Shown here in pieces: positions 44,529 through 53,530 of a DNA stretch of 64,000 nucleotides. The notes beneath the pieces were generated by a model. It ran no database searches. It saw only the letters and a list, made by a program, of their open reading frames with translations, and had not been told where the DNA came from. A program made the translations under genes and the position numbers. The stretch comes from Modestobacter muralis (GTDB lineage Bacteria > Actinomycetota > Actinomycetes > Mycobacteriales > Geodermatophilaceae): NCBI RefSeq assembly GCF_010682105.1, contig NZ_JAAGWH010000012.1, positions 1-64,000 of the forward strand, written 5' to 3'. How positions within the stretch are numbered: position 1 is the first letter of the stretch; every line of letters begins with the position of its first letter.

Positions 44529-45776
44529 TCAGGCCATGGCCGCGACGTGGCGGTCGCGCACGGGTGCGCGGCTGGCCAGGACGGCGGCGGCGACGAGCTC
44601 CCCGGCGCGGACCAGTTGCTCCTCGGTGTGGGTCGCCATCGCCGCGAGCCGCAGCACGCCCTTGCCCCGCGGGACCGCCGGGTGCACGACCGCGTTGGTG
44701 TAGACGCCGGCGTCGTGGGCGGCGGCCCAGGCGACCCGGGTGACCTCGTCCTCGCCGGTGGGGACGGCGATGACGGCGCCCCGGCCCGGCAGCGGCGCGG
44801 CGCCGCACTCGGTGAGCACGCGGCGGAGCAGGTCGCCGTTGTCGCGCAGCCGCTGCATCCGCTCGGGCTCCCGGCGCAGGACGCGCAGCGAGGCAAGGGC
44901 CGCGGCGACCGCGGACGGGTCGTTGGCGGCGCTGAACACGTAGGGCATCGACGAGCAGCGGATGCCCTCGGCGACGGCCCGCGACGTCATCACCGCACCG
45001 CCCACGCTGGCCAGGGACTTGCTGAAGGCCACGGTCACCGCGTCGACCCGGTCGAGCACCCCGGCCTCCTCGGCGGCGCCGCGGCCGCGCTCGCCGAGCA
45101 CCCCGAGGCCGTGCGCCTCGTCGACGACCAGCCGGGCCCCGAACCGCCGGCAGAGGCCGGCGATGGCCGCCAGCGGGGCCGCCTCCCCGCTCATCGAGTA
45201 GACGCCGTCGACGACCACGACCGCGCCGGCCTGGGGGGCCAGCGCGGACAGCCGCCGCTCCAGGGAGGCCGCGGAGTTGTGGGTGAAGCGCGCGACGGTG
45301 CCCCGGCTGGCGGCAGCGGCGGCGTGCAGGCTGGCGTGCGCGTGGGCGTCGACGAGCAGCACGTCGCCGGGGGCGCAGCTGGTGGACAGCACGGCGAGGT
45401 TGGCGTTGACCCCGGCGGAGGTCAGCACGGCGTCCTCGGTGCCGTAGTGCTCGGCGAGCTCCTGCTCCAGCGTGAGGTGCAGCCGCGTCGTCCCGTTGAG
45501 CATGCGGCTGCCCGCGGCGCTGGTGCCGTACTGGCGCAGCGCGCCGACCGCGGCCTCGACCACCTGCGGGTCGCCGGCCAGGCCGAGGTAGTTGTTGGTG
45601 CCCAGGTTGATCCGGGTGCGGCCGTCGTCGAAGACGGTCAGCGGCTGCGGCGCGCCCGCGGTGGGGACGGCGTGGGTGGCCACGCCCGCGCGGTCGTGCC
45701 GGCGCAGCAGTGCGGCGAACTCGCTCTGCAGCAGCGGGGCGAACGGGTCCCGTCGGACCGGGTGGGCGTCGAACAC
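44529..45776 (-). CDS. alpha-oxoamine synthase-family PLP enzyme
   Basis: A 415-residue fold-type I PLP enzyme of the BioF/KBL/HemA/SPT group. NLGTNNYLGLAGDPQV, GSRMLNGTTRLHLTLEQEL, VDEAHGLGVLGERGRG and the PLP-lysine loop AVTVAFSKSLASVGG (about residue 253) are clear. It would condense an acyl-CoA or acyl-ACP with an amino acid, releasing CO2. No biotin or threonine-degradation genes are nearby, so the exact product is open; I do not assign bioF or kbl. GTG start. Confidence 0.82.
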   Translation of the reverse strand: MFDAHPVRRDPFAPLLQSEFAALLRRHDRAGVATHAVPTAGAPQPLTVFDDGRTRINLGTNNYLGLAGDPQVVEAAVGALRQYGTSAAGSRMLNGTTRLHLTLEQELAEHYGTEDAVLTSAGVNANLAVLSTSCAPGDVLLVDAHAHASLHAAAAASRGTVARFTHNSAASLERRLSALAPQAGAVVVVDGVYSMSGEAAPLAAIAGLCRRFGARLVVDEAHGLGVLGERGRGAAEEAGVLDRVDAVTVAFSKSLASVGGAVMTSRAVAEGIRCSSMPYVFSAANDPSAVAAALASLRVLRREPERMQRLRDNGDLLRRVLTECGAAPLPGRGAVIAVPTGEDEVTRVAWAAAHDAGVYTNAVVHPAVPRGKGVLRLAAMATHTEEQLVRAGELVAAAVLASRAPVRDRHVAAMA

Positions 45777-45920
45777 GTGGCGGCCTCCTCGTCGCCGCGA
45801 GGGGCCGCGGCGGTGCAGTGCCGACCCTGACGGTCAGCACGCTCCGTGGTCAACGATGACCGCTCAGTCCGGTCGAGGGTCACCCGACCCGGGGAGATCC
45901 GGGTCACTCCTGCACGCGTG

Positions 45921-45958
45921 GTGACGGCGCGCGGCAGGAACGTGCCGCGCGGGTGTCA
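45921..45958. terminator. hairpin between mshA and the oxoamine synthase gene
   Basis: CGCGCGGCA (45928-45936) and TGCCGCGCG (45943-45951) pair perfectly around a 6-nt loop, with GTGAC/GTCAC flanks at 45921 and 45954. It lies about 85 bp downstream of the mshA stop. The 45777-46035 gap otherwise shows only GC-rich sequence and should include the oxoamine synthase promoter. Confidence 0.5.
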
Positions 45959-46035
45959 CCCGACCGTGCACACCCGGCAGCGCACACCCGGCCGGACCGG
46001 CCCCGGCCGGACTCCCCCGGCCGTCGCTCAGCCGG

Positions 46036-47430
46036 TCAGCGGGCGCGCAGCCTCATCGGGGTGCGGAAGCGCTCACCGGCGCCGCGGGCGCCCTGCCGGG
46101 CGGCCCGGCGGGTCTCGACCGTCACCCGCATCTCGGCCATCGCGGCGGCGTAGGCGTCGACCAGGGAGTCGGTGGTGCGGTCCCAGCTGAACGCGGCGGC
46201 GTGCCGGCGGGCGCCGACGGCCAGCAGCTCCCGGCGGGCGAGCACCCCGCGCACGGCGGCCGCGTAGTCCTCCGGGTCACGGCTGTCGACCAGCAGGCCC
46301 GACACCCCGTCGGCCACGGCGGTGGGCAGGCCACCCACCGCGGCGGCCACCACGGGCGTGCCGCAGGCCTGGGCCTCCAGCGCCACCAGGCCGAAAGACT
46401 CGTTGTGGCTGGGGACGACGGCCACGTCGGCGGCCCGGTAGTGGTCGGCCAGCTGCTCGGCGCGCTGCGGCGGGAGGAAGCGCACCACGTCGGTGATGCC
46501 CAGCGCCACGGCCAGCTCCTGCAACCGCTGTGGCTCGGCGAGCCCGGAGCCGCTGGGGGCGCCCGCGACGAGGACCTGCAGGCGGCGGCGCAGCGCGGGG
46601 TCGGCGGCGAGCATCCGGGCGGCGGTCTCCAGCAGCAGGTCGGGGGCCTTGAGCGGCTGGATGCGGCCGACGAACAGCAGCACGACCGCGTCCTCGGGGA
46701 CCCCGATCCGCCGCCGGGCCGCCCGCTGGTCGCCGGGCGAGAACCGCTGCAGGTCGACGCCGGGCGGGATCACCAGGGTGCGTCGGGGGTCGGCGTCGTA
46801 GAAGTCGACGAGCTGCCGGGCCTCCTCGGCGGTGTTGGCCACCAGCCGGTCGGCCTCGGCGACGACCTGCTCCTCGCCGATCACCCGGGCGCGCGGCTCG
46901 GGCTCGTCGCCCGCGGCCAGCGCGGCGTTCTTCACCTTGGCCAGGGTGTGCGCCGAGTGCACGAGCGGCACGCCCCACCGGTCGCGTGCCAGCCAGCCCA
47001 CCTGGCCCGACAGCCAGTAGTGGGAGTGGACGACGTCGAAGTGCCCCGGGTCGTGCTGGGCCTCCTCACGGAGGACGGCGGCGGTGAATGCGCACATCTG
47101 GGCGGGGAGCTCGGCCTTGCCCAGACCCTCGAACGGGCCGGCGCTGACGTGCCGCACGGTCACCCCGGGCGCCATCTCGACGACCGGCGGCTGCTCGCTG
47201 GAGGTGGCCCGGGTGAACACGTCGACGGCGATGCCGCGCTCGGCGAGCCGGCGGGAGACCTCGACGACGTAGACGTTCATGCCCCCGGCGTCGCCGGCGC
47301 CGGGCTGCTCGAGCGGGCTGGTGTGCACCGAGAGGGTGGCGACCCGGCGGGGCAGCACGAGGCGGGCCGGCTCGGGCACCGGACCGGCGCGCCAGGGCGT
47401 GGGCTGGCGGGGGTGACGGCGAGCGGGCAC
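46036..47430 (-). CDS. mshA: D-inositol-3-phosphate glycosyltransferase
   Basis: A 464-residue GT-B glycosyltransferase, first committed enzyme of mycothiol synthesis (UDP-GlcNAc + inositol 3-phosphate). [20 protein letters not shown] and [17 protein letters not shown] are MshA hallmarks; the C-terminal donor site has [18 protein letters not shown] and [23 protein letters not shown] at 47430 is preferred because GAGGAG lies just upstream; ATG at 47472 (478 residues) is the alternative. Divergent from an SDR gene. Confidence 0.92.
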   Translation of the reverse strand: MPARRHPRQPTPWRAGPVPEPARLVLPRRVATLSVHTSPLEQPGAGDAGGMNVYVVEVSRRLAERGIAVDVFTRATSSEQPPVVEMAPGVTVRHVSAGPFEGLGKAELPAQMCAFTAAVLREEAQHDPGHFDVVHSHYWLSGQVGWLARDRWGVPLVHSAHTLAKVKNAALAAGDEPEPRARVIGEEQVVAEADRLVANTAEEARQLVDFYDADPRRTLVIPPGVDLQRFSPGDQRAARRRIGVPEDAVVLLFVGRIQPLKAPDLLLETAARMLAADPALRRRLQVLVAGAPSGSGLAEPQRLQELAVALGITDVVRFLPPQRAEQLADHYRAADVAVVPSHNESFGLVALEAQACGTPVVAAAVGGLPTAVADGVSGLLVDSRDPEDYAAAVRGVLARRELLAVGARRHAAAFSWDRTTDSLVDAYAAAMAEMRVTVETRRAARQGARGAGERFRTPMRLRAR

Positions 47431-47542
47431 GGCACTCCTCCCCCGCTCGGGCGCCGGCCGGCCGGGACGCATGTGGCTGGTGTGCCACCCGGTCGGGCAC
47501 CCCTGTCTCCGTCCCAGTGTGCAACAACGCCAGGATGGGCAC

Positions 47543-48319
47543 ATGTCCAGCCCTTCGCTCCCGCCCTCCCCCTTCCGTGGTCAGGGCCGTGTCGCCGTCG
47601 TCACCGGCGCCTCCAGCGGCATCGGCGCCGCCACCGCGGAACGGCTGGCCGCCGACGGGTTCACCGTCGTGCTGGCCGCCCGCCGCGTCGACCGGCTGAC
47701 CGCCCTGGCCGAGCGGATCGGCGGCCGGGCGGTGCAGCTGGACGTGACGGACCAGTCCTCCGTCGACGCCCTCGCGGCCGGGCTCGACCGGGTCGACGTC
47801 CTGGTCAACAACGCGGGTGGGGCCTTCGACACCGCGCCCGTCGCCGACGCCGACCTCGACTCCTGGCAGCGCACCTACGACGTCAACGTGCTGGGCACCG
47901 TGCGGGTGACCCGGGCGCTGCTGCCGGCGCTGCGTGCCTCCGGCGCCGGGGACGTCGTGTTCATGGGCTCGACCGCCGGGCTGGTCAGCTACGAGGGCGG
48001 CGCCAGCTACACCGCGGCCAAGCACGGCGTGCACACGCTGGCCGAGACGCTGCGGCTGGAGCTGGTCGGCGAGCCGGTGCGGGTGATGGAGATCGCACCC
48101 GGGATGGTGCGGACCGAGGAGTTCACCCTTAACCGCACGCAGTCGCAGGAGCGGACCGAGGCCGTCTACCGCGGGGTGCGCGAGCCGCTGGTCGCCGCGG
48201 ACGTCGCCGACGTCGTGAGCTGGGTCGTCACCCGGCCGCACCACGTCAACGTCGACCTGCTCGTCGTCCGCCCGCGCGCCCAGGCCGCCCAGCACAAGGT
48301 CGCCCGCGACCCCGAGTGA
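47543..48319 (+). CDS. short-chain dehydrogenase/reductase
   Basis: 258 residues of the classical SDR fold: [54 protein letters not shown] (catalytic Ser-Tyr-Lys). The sequence is close to serine/3-hydroxyacid dehydrogenase-like SDRs (YdfG type) but the substrate is not certain. ATG 47543. Terminated by a perfect 17-bp hairpin. Confidence 0.85.
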   Translation: MSSPSLPPSPFRGQGRVAVVTGASSGIGAATAERLAADGFTVVLAARRVDRLTALAERIGGRAVQLDVTDQSSVDALAAGLDRVDVLVNNAGGAFDTAPVADADLDSWQRTYDVNVLGTVRVTRALLPALRASGAGDVVFMGSTAGLVSYEGGASYTAAKHGVHTLAETLRLELVGEPVRVMEIAPGMVRTEEFTLNRTQSQERTEAVYRGVREPLVAADVADVVSWVVTRPHHVNVDLLVVRPRAQAAQHKVARDPE

Positions 48320-48323
48320 CGCC

Positions 48324-48367
48324 GATGGAGTCCCAGCGCTCGGTTCCTGCAGCGCTGGGACTCCATC
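48324..48367. terminator. hairpin terminator after SDR gene
   Basis: 17-bp perfect arms (48324-48340 and 48351-48367) and a 10-nt loop, starting 4 bp after the SDR stop and ending 6 bp before the stop of the convergent hypothetical gene; probably bidirectional. Confidence 0.8.
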
Positions 48368-48372
48368 AGGGC

Positions 48373-48654
48373 CTACTCGGCGTGGTGGAGGAGGACCTCG
48401 TAGGCCTTCGCGACGCGGGCGGGGTCGGCGGCGGAACCGCTCCTGTCGAACAGCGCCTGCGCGTCGGTGACCTCGCCGGTGGTCGCCGTCCCGGTGTTGA
48501 GCACGCGGGAGATCAGGCCCGACAGCGCGGCGTCGGCCTCCAGGCGGGCCATCCACCCGGTCAGCTGGCGGGGGTCCGCCGGCATCGGGGCAGGTGTGCG
48601 CAGCGCGTCATAGAGCGCGCCGAGCTGCAGGGACTCGTCCGGGCGCATGCTCAC
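48373..48654 (-). CDS. hypothetical protein downstream of murB
   Basis: 93 residues, helical and soluble: LQLGALYDALRTPAP, QLTGWMARLEADAALSGLISR, PARVAKAYEVLLHHAE. No family recognised. The GTG start overlaps the murB stop (GTGA), so it is translated with murB; conservation of that coupling would argue for a cell-wall or housekeeping role, but nothing in the sequence shows one. Confidence 0.6.
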   Translation of the reverse strand: MSMRPDESLQLGALYDALRTPAPMPADPRQLTGWMARLEADAALSGLISRVLNTGTATTGEVTDAQALFDRSGSAADPARVAKAYEVLLHHAE

Positions 48655-49685
48655 GGCCGGACCTGCGTGGGCTCGGGCACCAGCGTGACGCCGAACTGCG
48701 CGCGCACCGCGGAGACGACCTCGCCGGCGAAGGCCATCAGCTCCGCGGCGGTCGCGCCGGGCTCGGTGGTCAGCGCCAGGCTGTGCCGGGACGACGTCCC
48801 GACCCGACCCGCGCGGGTGCCCTTGCCGTAGCCGGAGTGCTGCACCAGCCAGGCGGCGCTGAGCTTGACCTGCGCGGCACCGTCGGCGCCCACGCCGGCC
48901 GGCCAGGACGGGCAGCCGGGCACTGCGGTGCCCACCGGCACGATCGGGTTGGTGAAGAACGAGCCGGCGCTGCGGGAGTCGGGGTCGGCAGGGTCCCAGA
49001 CCATGCCCTTGCCGCGGCGCAGCTCCAGCACGGCCTCGCGGACGGCGCCGAGCGGCGCGGTGTCCCCGAGCTCCACGCCCAGTTTCTTCGCCAGCTCCGC
49101 GTAGCTGACCGGGCTGGAGGAGTCCGAGGGGCGGAGCGCAAAGGTCACGGCCAGGACGACGAAGGTGCCGGGGCGGGACTTGAGCATGCTGTCGCGGTAG
49201 GCGAACGCCAGGTCCGCGGGCGTGAGCACCCGCTCGACCTGCGCCGTCCGGTCCCAGACGCGCACGGCGGTGACCAGCGCGGCGACCTCCTGGCCGTAGG
49301 CGCCGACGTTCTGCACGGGGGTGGCGCCGGTCGAGCCGGGGATCCCCGAGAGCGCCTCCATCCCGGCCAGGTGCTCGGCGACGGTGAGGGCGACCAGGGC
49401 GTCCCAGTCCTCCCCCGCCTCGACCTCGAGCAGCACGGCGTCCGGGGTGTCGGTGCGGGCCACCCCCCGGCTGCGGACCAGGACGACGTCGCCGGGCCAG
49501 CCGCTGTCGGGGGCGACGATGTTCGACCCGCCGCCCAGCACCAGCAGCGGGCGCCCGGCGTCATCGGCGTCCCGCACGGCGGCGACCAGCTCGGCGCGGG
49601 TGGCGACCTCGACCAGCCGGTCGATCGGACCGCCGACCCCCAGGGTGGTCAGGTCCGCCAGGCGGGCGTCTCGGCGTTCCAGCAC
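48651..49685 (-). CDS. murB: UDP-N-acetylenolpyruvoylglucosamine reductase
   Basis: A 344-residue FAD enzyme of peptidoglycan precursor synthesis, reducing enolpyruvyl-UDP-GlcNAc to UDP-MurNAc with NADPH. LTTLGVGGPIDRLVEVATRA, PLLVLGGGSNIVAPD, GIPGSTGATPVQNVGAYGQE, FAYRDSMLKS, the catalytic Ser in RSAGSFFTNPIV and the terminal Glu in LVPEPTQVRP are all present. GTG at 49685 lies 6 nt after minus-strand TACCGT (49697-49692). Divergent from a methyltransferase-like gene across 40 bp. Confidence 0.93.
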   Translation of the reverse strand: MLERRDARLADLTTLGVGGPIDRLVEVATRAELVAAVRDADDAGRPLLVLGGGSNIVAPDSGWPGDVVLVRSRGVARTDTPDAVLLEVEAGEDWDALVALTVAEHLAGMEALSGIPGSTGATPVQNVGAYGQEVAALVTAVRVWDRTAQVERVLTPADLAFAYRDSMLKSRPGTFVVLAVTFALRPSDSSSPVSYAELAKKLGVELGDTAPLGAVREAVLELRRGKGMVWDPADPDSRSAGSFFTNPIVPVGTAVPGCPSWPAGVGADGAAQVKLSAAWLVQHSGYGKGTRAGRVGTSSRHSLALTTEPGATAAELMAFAGEVVSAVRAQFGVTLVPEPTQVRP

Positions 49686-49725
49686 GCACCCACGGTAACG
49701 GCCCGTGCGGCTAACCTCGTCCTCC
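49686..49725. promoter_or_regulatory. compact divergent promoter, murB/methyltransferase
   Basis: 40 bp between start codons. Minus-strand TACCGT (49697-49692) is 6 nt before the murB GTG; plus-strand TAACCT (49712-49717) is 8 nt before the other GTG. Same leaderless-type layout as menG/menF. Confidence 0.5.
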
Positions 49726-50571
49726 GTGAGCGACCACACCCAGCGTGCGTCGCTGCCGCCCGTCCGCAAGGCCCCCCGGCTGGCCGCCGGCCGGGCGCGG
49801 GCGCTCGGTCTGCCCACCCGCGGCACCACCAACGCCAACCGGCTGCGCCGGGTCGACCGCTGGCTGGTCGCCACCCAGGTCGCCCGGCTGCGCGACGCCG
49901 CCCGGCCGCTGGTGGTCGACCTGGGCTACGGCGCGTCGGCGGTGACCACGCTGGAGCTGGTGGACCGGCTGGCCCCGGAGATCGAGCGCCTGGAGGTCGT
50001 CGGGCTGGAGATCGACCCGGAGCGGGTGGCCGCGGTGGCCGCCGACTGCGACCCGCCGCGGGTGGACTTCCGGGTCGGCGGGTTCGAGCTGGCCGGGCTG
50101 CGACCGGTGCTGGTGCGGGCGTTCAACGTGCTGCGCCAGTACGACGAGGAGTCCGCCGGCCGGGCCTGGGACACCATGCGCGCAGCACTGGCACCCGGCG
50201 GCCTGCTGGTGGAGGGCACCTGCGACGAGTGGGGACGGCGCGCGTCGTGGGTGGCCCTGGACGAGGACGGCCCGCTCACCCTGACCCTCGCCGCCCGGGT
50301 GTCGGACCTGGACCGTCCCTCCGACCTGGCCGAGCGGCTGCCCAAGGCGCTGATCCACCACAACGTGCCCGGGCAGCCGGTGCACACCTTCCTGACCGCC
50401 TTCGACACGGCGTGGGCGTCGGCCGCGGGGCTGTCGGCGTTCGGCCCGCGGCAGCGCTGGGCGGCGGCGTGCGAGGCGCTGACCGCCGACGGCTGGCCGC
50501 TGCTGGGCCCGACCCGGCGCTGGCGGCACGGCGAGGTCACCGTGCGCTGGTCGGCGGTCGCCCCGGCCTGA
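49726..50571 (+). CDS. class I SAM methyltransferase-like protein
   Basis: 281 residues with a Rossmann-like SAM-binding region RPLVVDLGYGASAVTTLELV (about residues 64-83), then EVVGLEIDPERVAAV. The later part (LPKALIHHNVPGQPVHTFL) is characteristic of a conserved actinobacterial family next to murB. Substrate unknown. GTG 49726. Its last 35 bp overlap the convergent TetR gene. Confidence 0.72.
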   Translation: MSDHTQRASLPPVRKAPRLAAGRARALGLPTRGTTNANRLRRVDRWLVATQVARLRDAARPLVVDLGYGASAVTTLELVDRLAPEIERLEVVGLEIDPERVAAVAADCDPPRVDFRVGGFELAGLRPVLVRAFNVLRQYDEESAGRAWDTMRAALAPGGLLVEGTCDEWGRRASWVALDEDGPLTLTLAARVSDLDRPSDLAERLPKALIHHNVPGQPVHTFLTAFDTAWASAAGLSAFGPRQRWAAACEALTADGWPLLGPTRRWRHGEVTVRWSAVAPA

Positions 50572-51121
50572 GCGGGGGCTCGCCCAGCTCTGCCACGAAG
50601 GTCGCCCAGGCGTGGTCGACGCGGTCGGTGTCGCCGGTGGCGTCCAGGTCGACGATCAGCCCGCGGACGACGGCCAGCACCAGCGTCGCGAGCTCGGGGC
50701 GCCCGATCGTGCGCAGCCCCTCCTGCAGCGGGGCCAGCCAGTCGGTCGTGGCCTCCCGCCGGAAACCGGGCCACAGCTGCTGCTCGGCGTCCTCCCGCAG
50801 CCGGTTGAACACCGCCAGGTAGCGCTGCCCCGCAGGCCCGGTCATGCCGGCCCAGGCGCGGGCCAGCGTCCTCCGGTAGTCCTCGTCGGCGCGCACCCGC
50901 AGCAGGGCCTCCCAGTCCCGGCGCTGGCGGGCGCGGGCGTGCTGCAGGACCGCGCGGAGCAGCGCCTCCTTGGTGCCGAAGTGGTACAGCAGCATCCGGG
51001 CCGAGGTGCCCGAGGCGACGGCGAACGGCTCGAGCCGGTCGGGCAGGCCGCCGGCCAGCACGGCGTCGGTGCACGCCTCCAGCAACCGCTCCCGGATCTC
51101 CGGCTGCTTCTGTCGGCCCAC
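50537..51121 (-). CDS. TetR-family regulator
   Basis: 194 residues. N-terminal HTH: IRERLLEACTDAVLAGGLPD, PFAVASGTSARMLLYHFGTKEALL; C-terminal helical ligand domain. GTG at 51121 chosen at the start of the domain. It is divergent from the alpha/beta hydrolase gene, the usual layout of a TetR repressor and its target; a CGCTA-N4-TAGCG palindrome lies in the gap. Confidence 0.82.
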   Translation of the reverse strand: MGRQKQPEIRERLLEACTDAVLAGGLPDRLEPFAVASGTSARMLLYHFGTKEALLRAVLQHARARQRRDWEALLRVRADEDYRRTLARAWAGMTGPAGQRYLAVFNRLREDAEQQLWPGFRREATTDWLAPLQEGLRTIGRPELATLVLAVVRGLIVDLDATGDTDRVDHAWATFVAELGEPPLRPGRPPTSAR

Positions 51122-51145
51122 CGCCGGATCTTTTCGCGTAACTGG

Positions 51146-51159
51146 CGCTACGTCTAGCG
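51146..51159. promoter_or_regulatory. candidate TetR operator upstream of hydrolase
   Basis: CGCTA (51146-51150), spacer CGTC, TAGCG (51155-51159) in the 72-bp gap between the divergent TetR and hydrolase genes. Confidence 0.35.
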
Positions 51160-51193
51160 TCGGTCGTGTTGGTCCGACGCCGTGGAGGCTCAG

Positions 51194-51880
51194 ATGCGAG
51201 TGGTGTTCGTGCACGGTGCGTGTGTCCGGGACGGCGCGTGGTGGTGGCACCGCACCGCCGCCCTGCTGGCCGAACGGGGCGTGTCCAGCGTGGCGCCCGC
51301 GCTGCCCAGCTGCGGGGAGACCGGCGTCCCCGGCCTCGGGCTGGACGAGGACGTCGCCGCCGTCCGGCAGGTCCTGCTCGACAGCGACGAGCCGACCGTG
51401 GTGGTGGGGCACAGCTACGGCGGGATCGTCACCGCGGAGGCCGCCGTGGGCGTCGGCGCGGTGCGGCACCTGGTCGCGGTGTCGAGCTACCTGCCCGTGG
51501 TCGGGGAGGGCCTGTCCACCTTCGGCGCCCCGGAGCCCGCCCCGTTCCTGGACGTCGACCCCGCCGCCGGCACGTTCGGCGTCCGGCCCGAGCTGCTGGC
51601 CGACACCTTCCTGCAGGACTGTCCCGAGGTGGCCGACGACGCCCTCGCCCGGCTGGCCCGGCAGAGCCTGTCGGTGCTCGGGCAGCCGGTGCAGGTCACC
51701 GCCTGGCAGGACGTGCCGTCGACCTACCTCGTCTGCGCCGACGACCGCGGCACCCCGGCCGCGGCGCAGCGGGAGTTCGCCCGCCGCGCCGGCACCCTCG
51801 TCGAGCTGGACGCCGGCCACCACCCGTTCCTGTCCCAGCCGCAAGCCGTCGCCGACCTGCTGCTCGGACTGCCGGTCTGA
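51194..51880 (+). CDS. alpha/beta hydrolase
   Basis: 228 residues. VVFVHGACVRDGAWWW (oxyanion region), nucleophile elbow VVVGHSYGGIVT (Ser near residue 77) and the catalytic His in LDAGHHPFLSQP. Similar to small soluble esterases; substrate unknown. ATG at 51194 chosen because GGAGG (51184-51188) is 5 nt upstream. Confidence 0.83.
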   Translation: MRVVFVHGACVRDGAWWWHRTAALLAERGVSSVAPALPSCGETGVPGLGLDEDVAAVRQVLLDSDEPTVVVGHSYGGIVTAEAAVGVGAVRHLVAVSSYLPVVGEGLSTFGAPEPAPFLDVDPAAGTFGVRPELLADTFLQDCPEVADDALARLARQSLSVLGQPVQVTAWQDVPSTYLVCADDRGTPAAAQREFARRAGTLVELDAGHHPFLSQPQAVADLLLGLPV

Positions 51881-51884
51881 GCCG

Positions 51885-52601
51885 TCAGAGCGCCGCGACC
51901 CGCCGCCCGAGGGCCCGCGGCGCCAGGCGCAGCATCGTCGGCAGCAGCCGGGTCTGCCCCGGCAGGGCCATCGGCCGGCGCCTCCGGAGCGCGTCGAGCG
52001 TGACCGTCGCGACCTCGGCAGCCGACAGCATCGGCCGGTCGAGGCCGGCGTTCATGGGCGTGTCGGTGGTCGGCGGGAGGACCTCGAGCACGTGGGTGCC
52101 TCGGGGGGCGAGCTGGCGACGCAGGCCGTCGGCGAACCCGTGCAGTCCCGCCTTGACCGCGCCGTAGGTGGGCGCACGGGTGGGCGAGACCAACGCGAAG
52201 CCCGAGGTCACGAACACGACCGCGTCCAGCGACGGCCAGCGACGCAGCACCTCCCCGGTCAGGTGGATGGGCGCGGTGAGGTTGAGCTCGACCTCCTCGT
52301 CGAGCGCTGCGGTGGCGTCGTCCGCGGCGAAGTCCCGCTCGACGAACGTCCCGGCGTTGTTGACCAGCACGTCGAGCCGGCCGAACCGGGCGGTCACCGC
52401 CTCCAGCAGCGCGGCGCGTGCCTCGGGCGCGGTCACGTCGGCCCGGACGGCAAGCGCCTGCAGGTGCGCCTGCCCGAACCGGTCGAGGGCCGTCTGCGAC
52501 CGGCCGCACACGACGACGGACGCCCCCTCGGCCAGGAACGCCTCCGCGAGCGCCAGACCGATGCCCGACGTCCCCCCGGTGATGAGCACGACCTTCTCCA
52601 C
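51885..52601 (-). CDS. short-chain dehydrogenase (DltE-like)
   Basis: 238 residues: [59 protein letters not shown] (Ser-Tyr-Lys) and LEVLPPTTDTPMNAG. Resembles uncharacterised DltE-like oxidoreductases. GTG 52601 has GGAGG 5 nt upstream. Divergent from a TetR gene whose operators flank its promoter, so it is the likely repressed target. Confidence 0.83.
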   Translation of the reverse strand: MEKVVLITGGTSGIGLALAEAFLAEGASVVVCGRSQTALDRFGQAHLQALAVRADVTAPEARAALLEAVTARFGRLDVLVNNAGTFVERDFAADDATAALDEEVELNLTAPIHLTGEVLRRWPSLDAVVFVTSGFALVSPTRAPTYGAVKAGLHGFADGLRRQLAPRGTHVLEVLPPTTDTPMNAGLDRPMLSAAEVATVTLDALRRRRPMALPGQTRLLPTMLRLAPRALGRRVAAL

Positions 52602-52616
52602 GACTGCCTCCTCGAT

Positions 52617-52634
52617 GTGTACCAATCGGTACAC
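52617..52634. promoter_or_regulatory. TetR operator O1
   Basis: Perfect 18-bp palindrome, arms GTGTACC and GGTACAC about AATC, just upstream of the SDR start. Shares ACCAATCGGTAC with O2, exactly 36 bp away. Confidence 0.65.
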
Positions 52635-52654
52635 ATCGAGACGCTAGCAGTTCA

Positions 52655-52668
52655 GCACCAATCGGTAC
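52655..52668. promoter_or_regulatory. TetR operator O2
   Basis: GC-ACCAATCGGT-AC; core 52657-52666 palindromic, one mismatch in the flanks. It lies 8 bp before the TAGGGT hexamer (52677-52682) of the TetR gene, where a repressor would block transcription. Confidence 0.55.
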
Positions 52669-52688
52669 CGAACGCGTAGGGTGTCCCC

Positions 52689-53303
52689 ATGACGAGCGGA
52701 CGGACGGCCGCAGTCGGCCGGCCTCGCGGCTTCGACATCGACGCGGCCCTGGACGCGGCAGTCCGGGTCTTCTGGGCCCAGGGCTACGAGGGCGCCAGCC
52801 TCGACGACCTGACCGACGCGATGGGCATCAACCGCACGAGCATGTACCGGGCCTTCGGCAACAAGGAGGAGCTCTTCTCCCTGGCGCTGGCGCGCTACAC
52901 CGAGGGCCCGGCGTCCTACGTCGCACAGGCGCTGGCCCAGCCGACCGCCCGCGAGGTGGCCACCACCTTCCTCGTCGGTTCGGTGCGGGCCACCACGCTC
53001 CCCGACTGCCCGACCGGGTGCCTGGGCGTGCAGGGCTCGCTGGCGGCCGGCACCTCCGGGCGCCGGGCGCGCGACGTCCTGGCTGCCTGGCGGGAATCGG
53101 GCACCAGCCACCTGCGGGACCGGTTCCAGCGGGCCGTCGAGGACGGCGACCTCCCGGCCGACGCCGACCCCGGACTGCTCGCCCGGTACCTGATGACCGT
53201 GGCCAACGGGATCGCCGTCCAGGCCGCGGGCGGCACGCCCCGCGACGAGCTCCAGCTGGTGGCCGACCTGACGATGCGGAGCTGGCCCCCGGTCAGCCCC
53301 TGA
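52689..53303 (+). CDS. TetR-family regulator
   Basis: 204 residues. HTH DIDAALDAAVRVFWAQGYEG and MGINRTSMYRAFGNKEELFS, then a C-terminal domain with two Cys in LPDCPTGCLGVQG, as in the AcrR-like/TetR_C group that follows 'GRPR' N-termini. ATG 52689 is 6 nt after TAGGGT. Divergent from the SDR; palindromic operators between them suggest auto- and SDR repression. The 3' end overlaps an antisense gene remnant by 11 bp. Confidence 0.87.
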   Translation: MTSGRTAAVGRPRGFDIDAALDAAVRVFWAQGYEGASLDDLTDAMGINRTSMYRAFGNKEELFSLALARYTEGPASYVAQALAQPTAREVATTFLVGSVRATTLPDCPTGCLGVQGSLAAGTSGRRARDVLAAWRESGTSHLRDRFQRAVEDGDLPADADPGLLARYLMTVANGIAVQAAGGTPRDELQLVADLTMRSWPPVSP

Positions 53304-53530
53304 TCACGGGCTCCGGCGGCGACTGGTCACCGGCGTACCCGAGCCGCACCACCTCGCGGGCGCGGACGGCCGCGGGCAGCCCCACGAGGACTGCCAGGTC
53401 GACCTCCGCCGTCGGGTCGCCGGCGAGCGGGGTGACCTGGACGGCGTCCCGCTCGTCGGGGACGTGCTCTCGATGCTGCGCACAGCGGAGGACAGGACCG
53501 TCCGCCACCACTGCGAACGTCCCCTCCGCG
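53293..53530 (-). pseudogene. 3' remnant of an unidentified minus-strand gene
   Basis: In this frame the sequence ends VGLPAAVRAREVVRLGYAG then DQSPPEPVIRG and a TGA at 53293-53295, with strong third-position GC typical of coding DNA. Upstream the same frame turns into the antisense of the VOC-like reading frame and no start fits. I do not recognise the family. The right boundary is approximate. Confidence 0.35.

Noticed and set aside
44529-45776. bioF or kbl assignment for the oxoamine synthase
   Set aside because: Both subfamilies share the visible motifs and no pathway neighbours support either.
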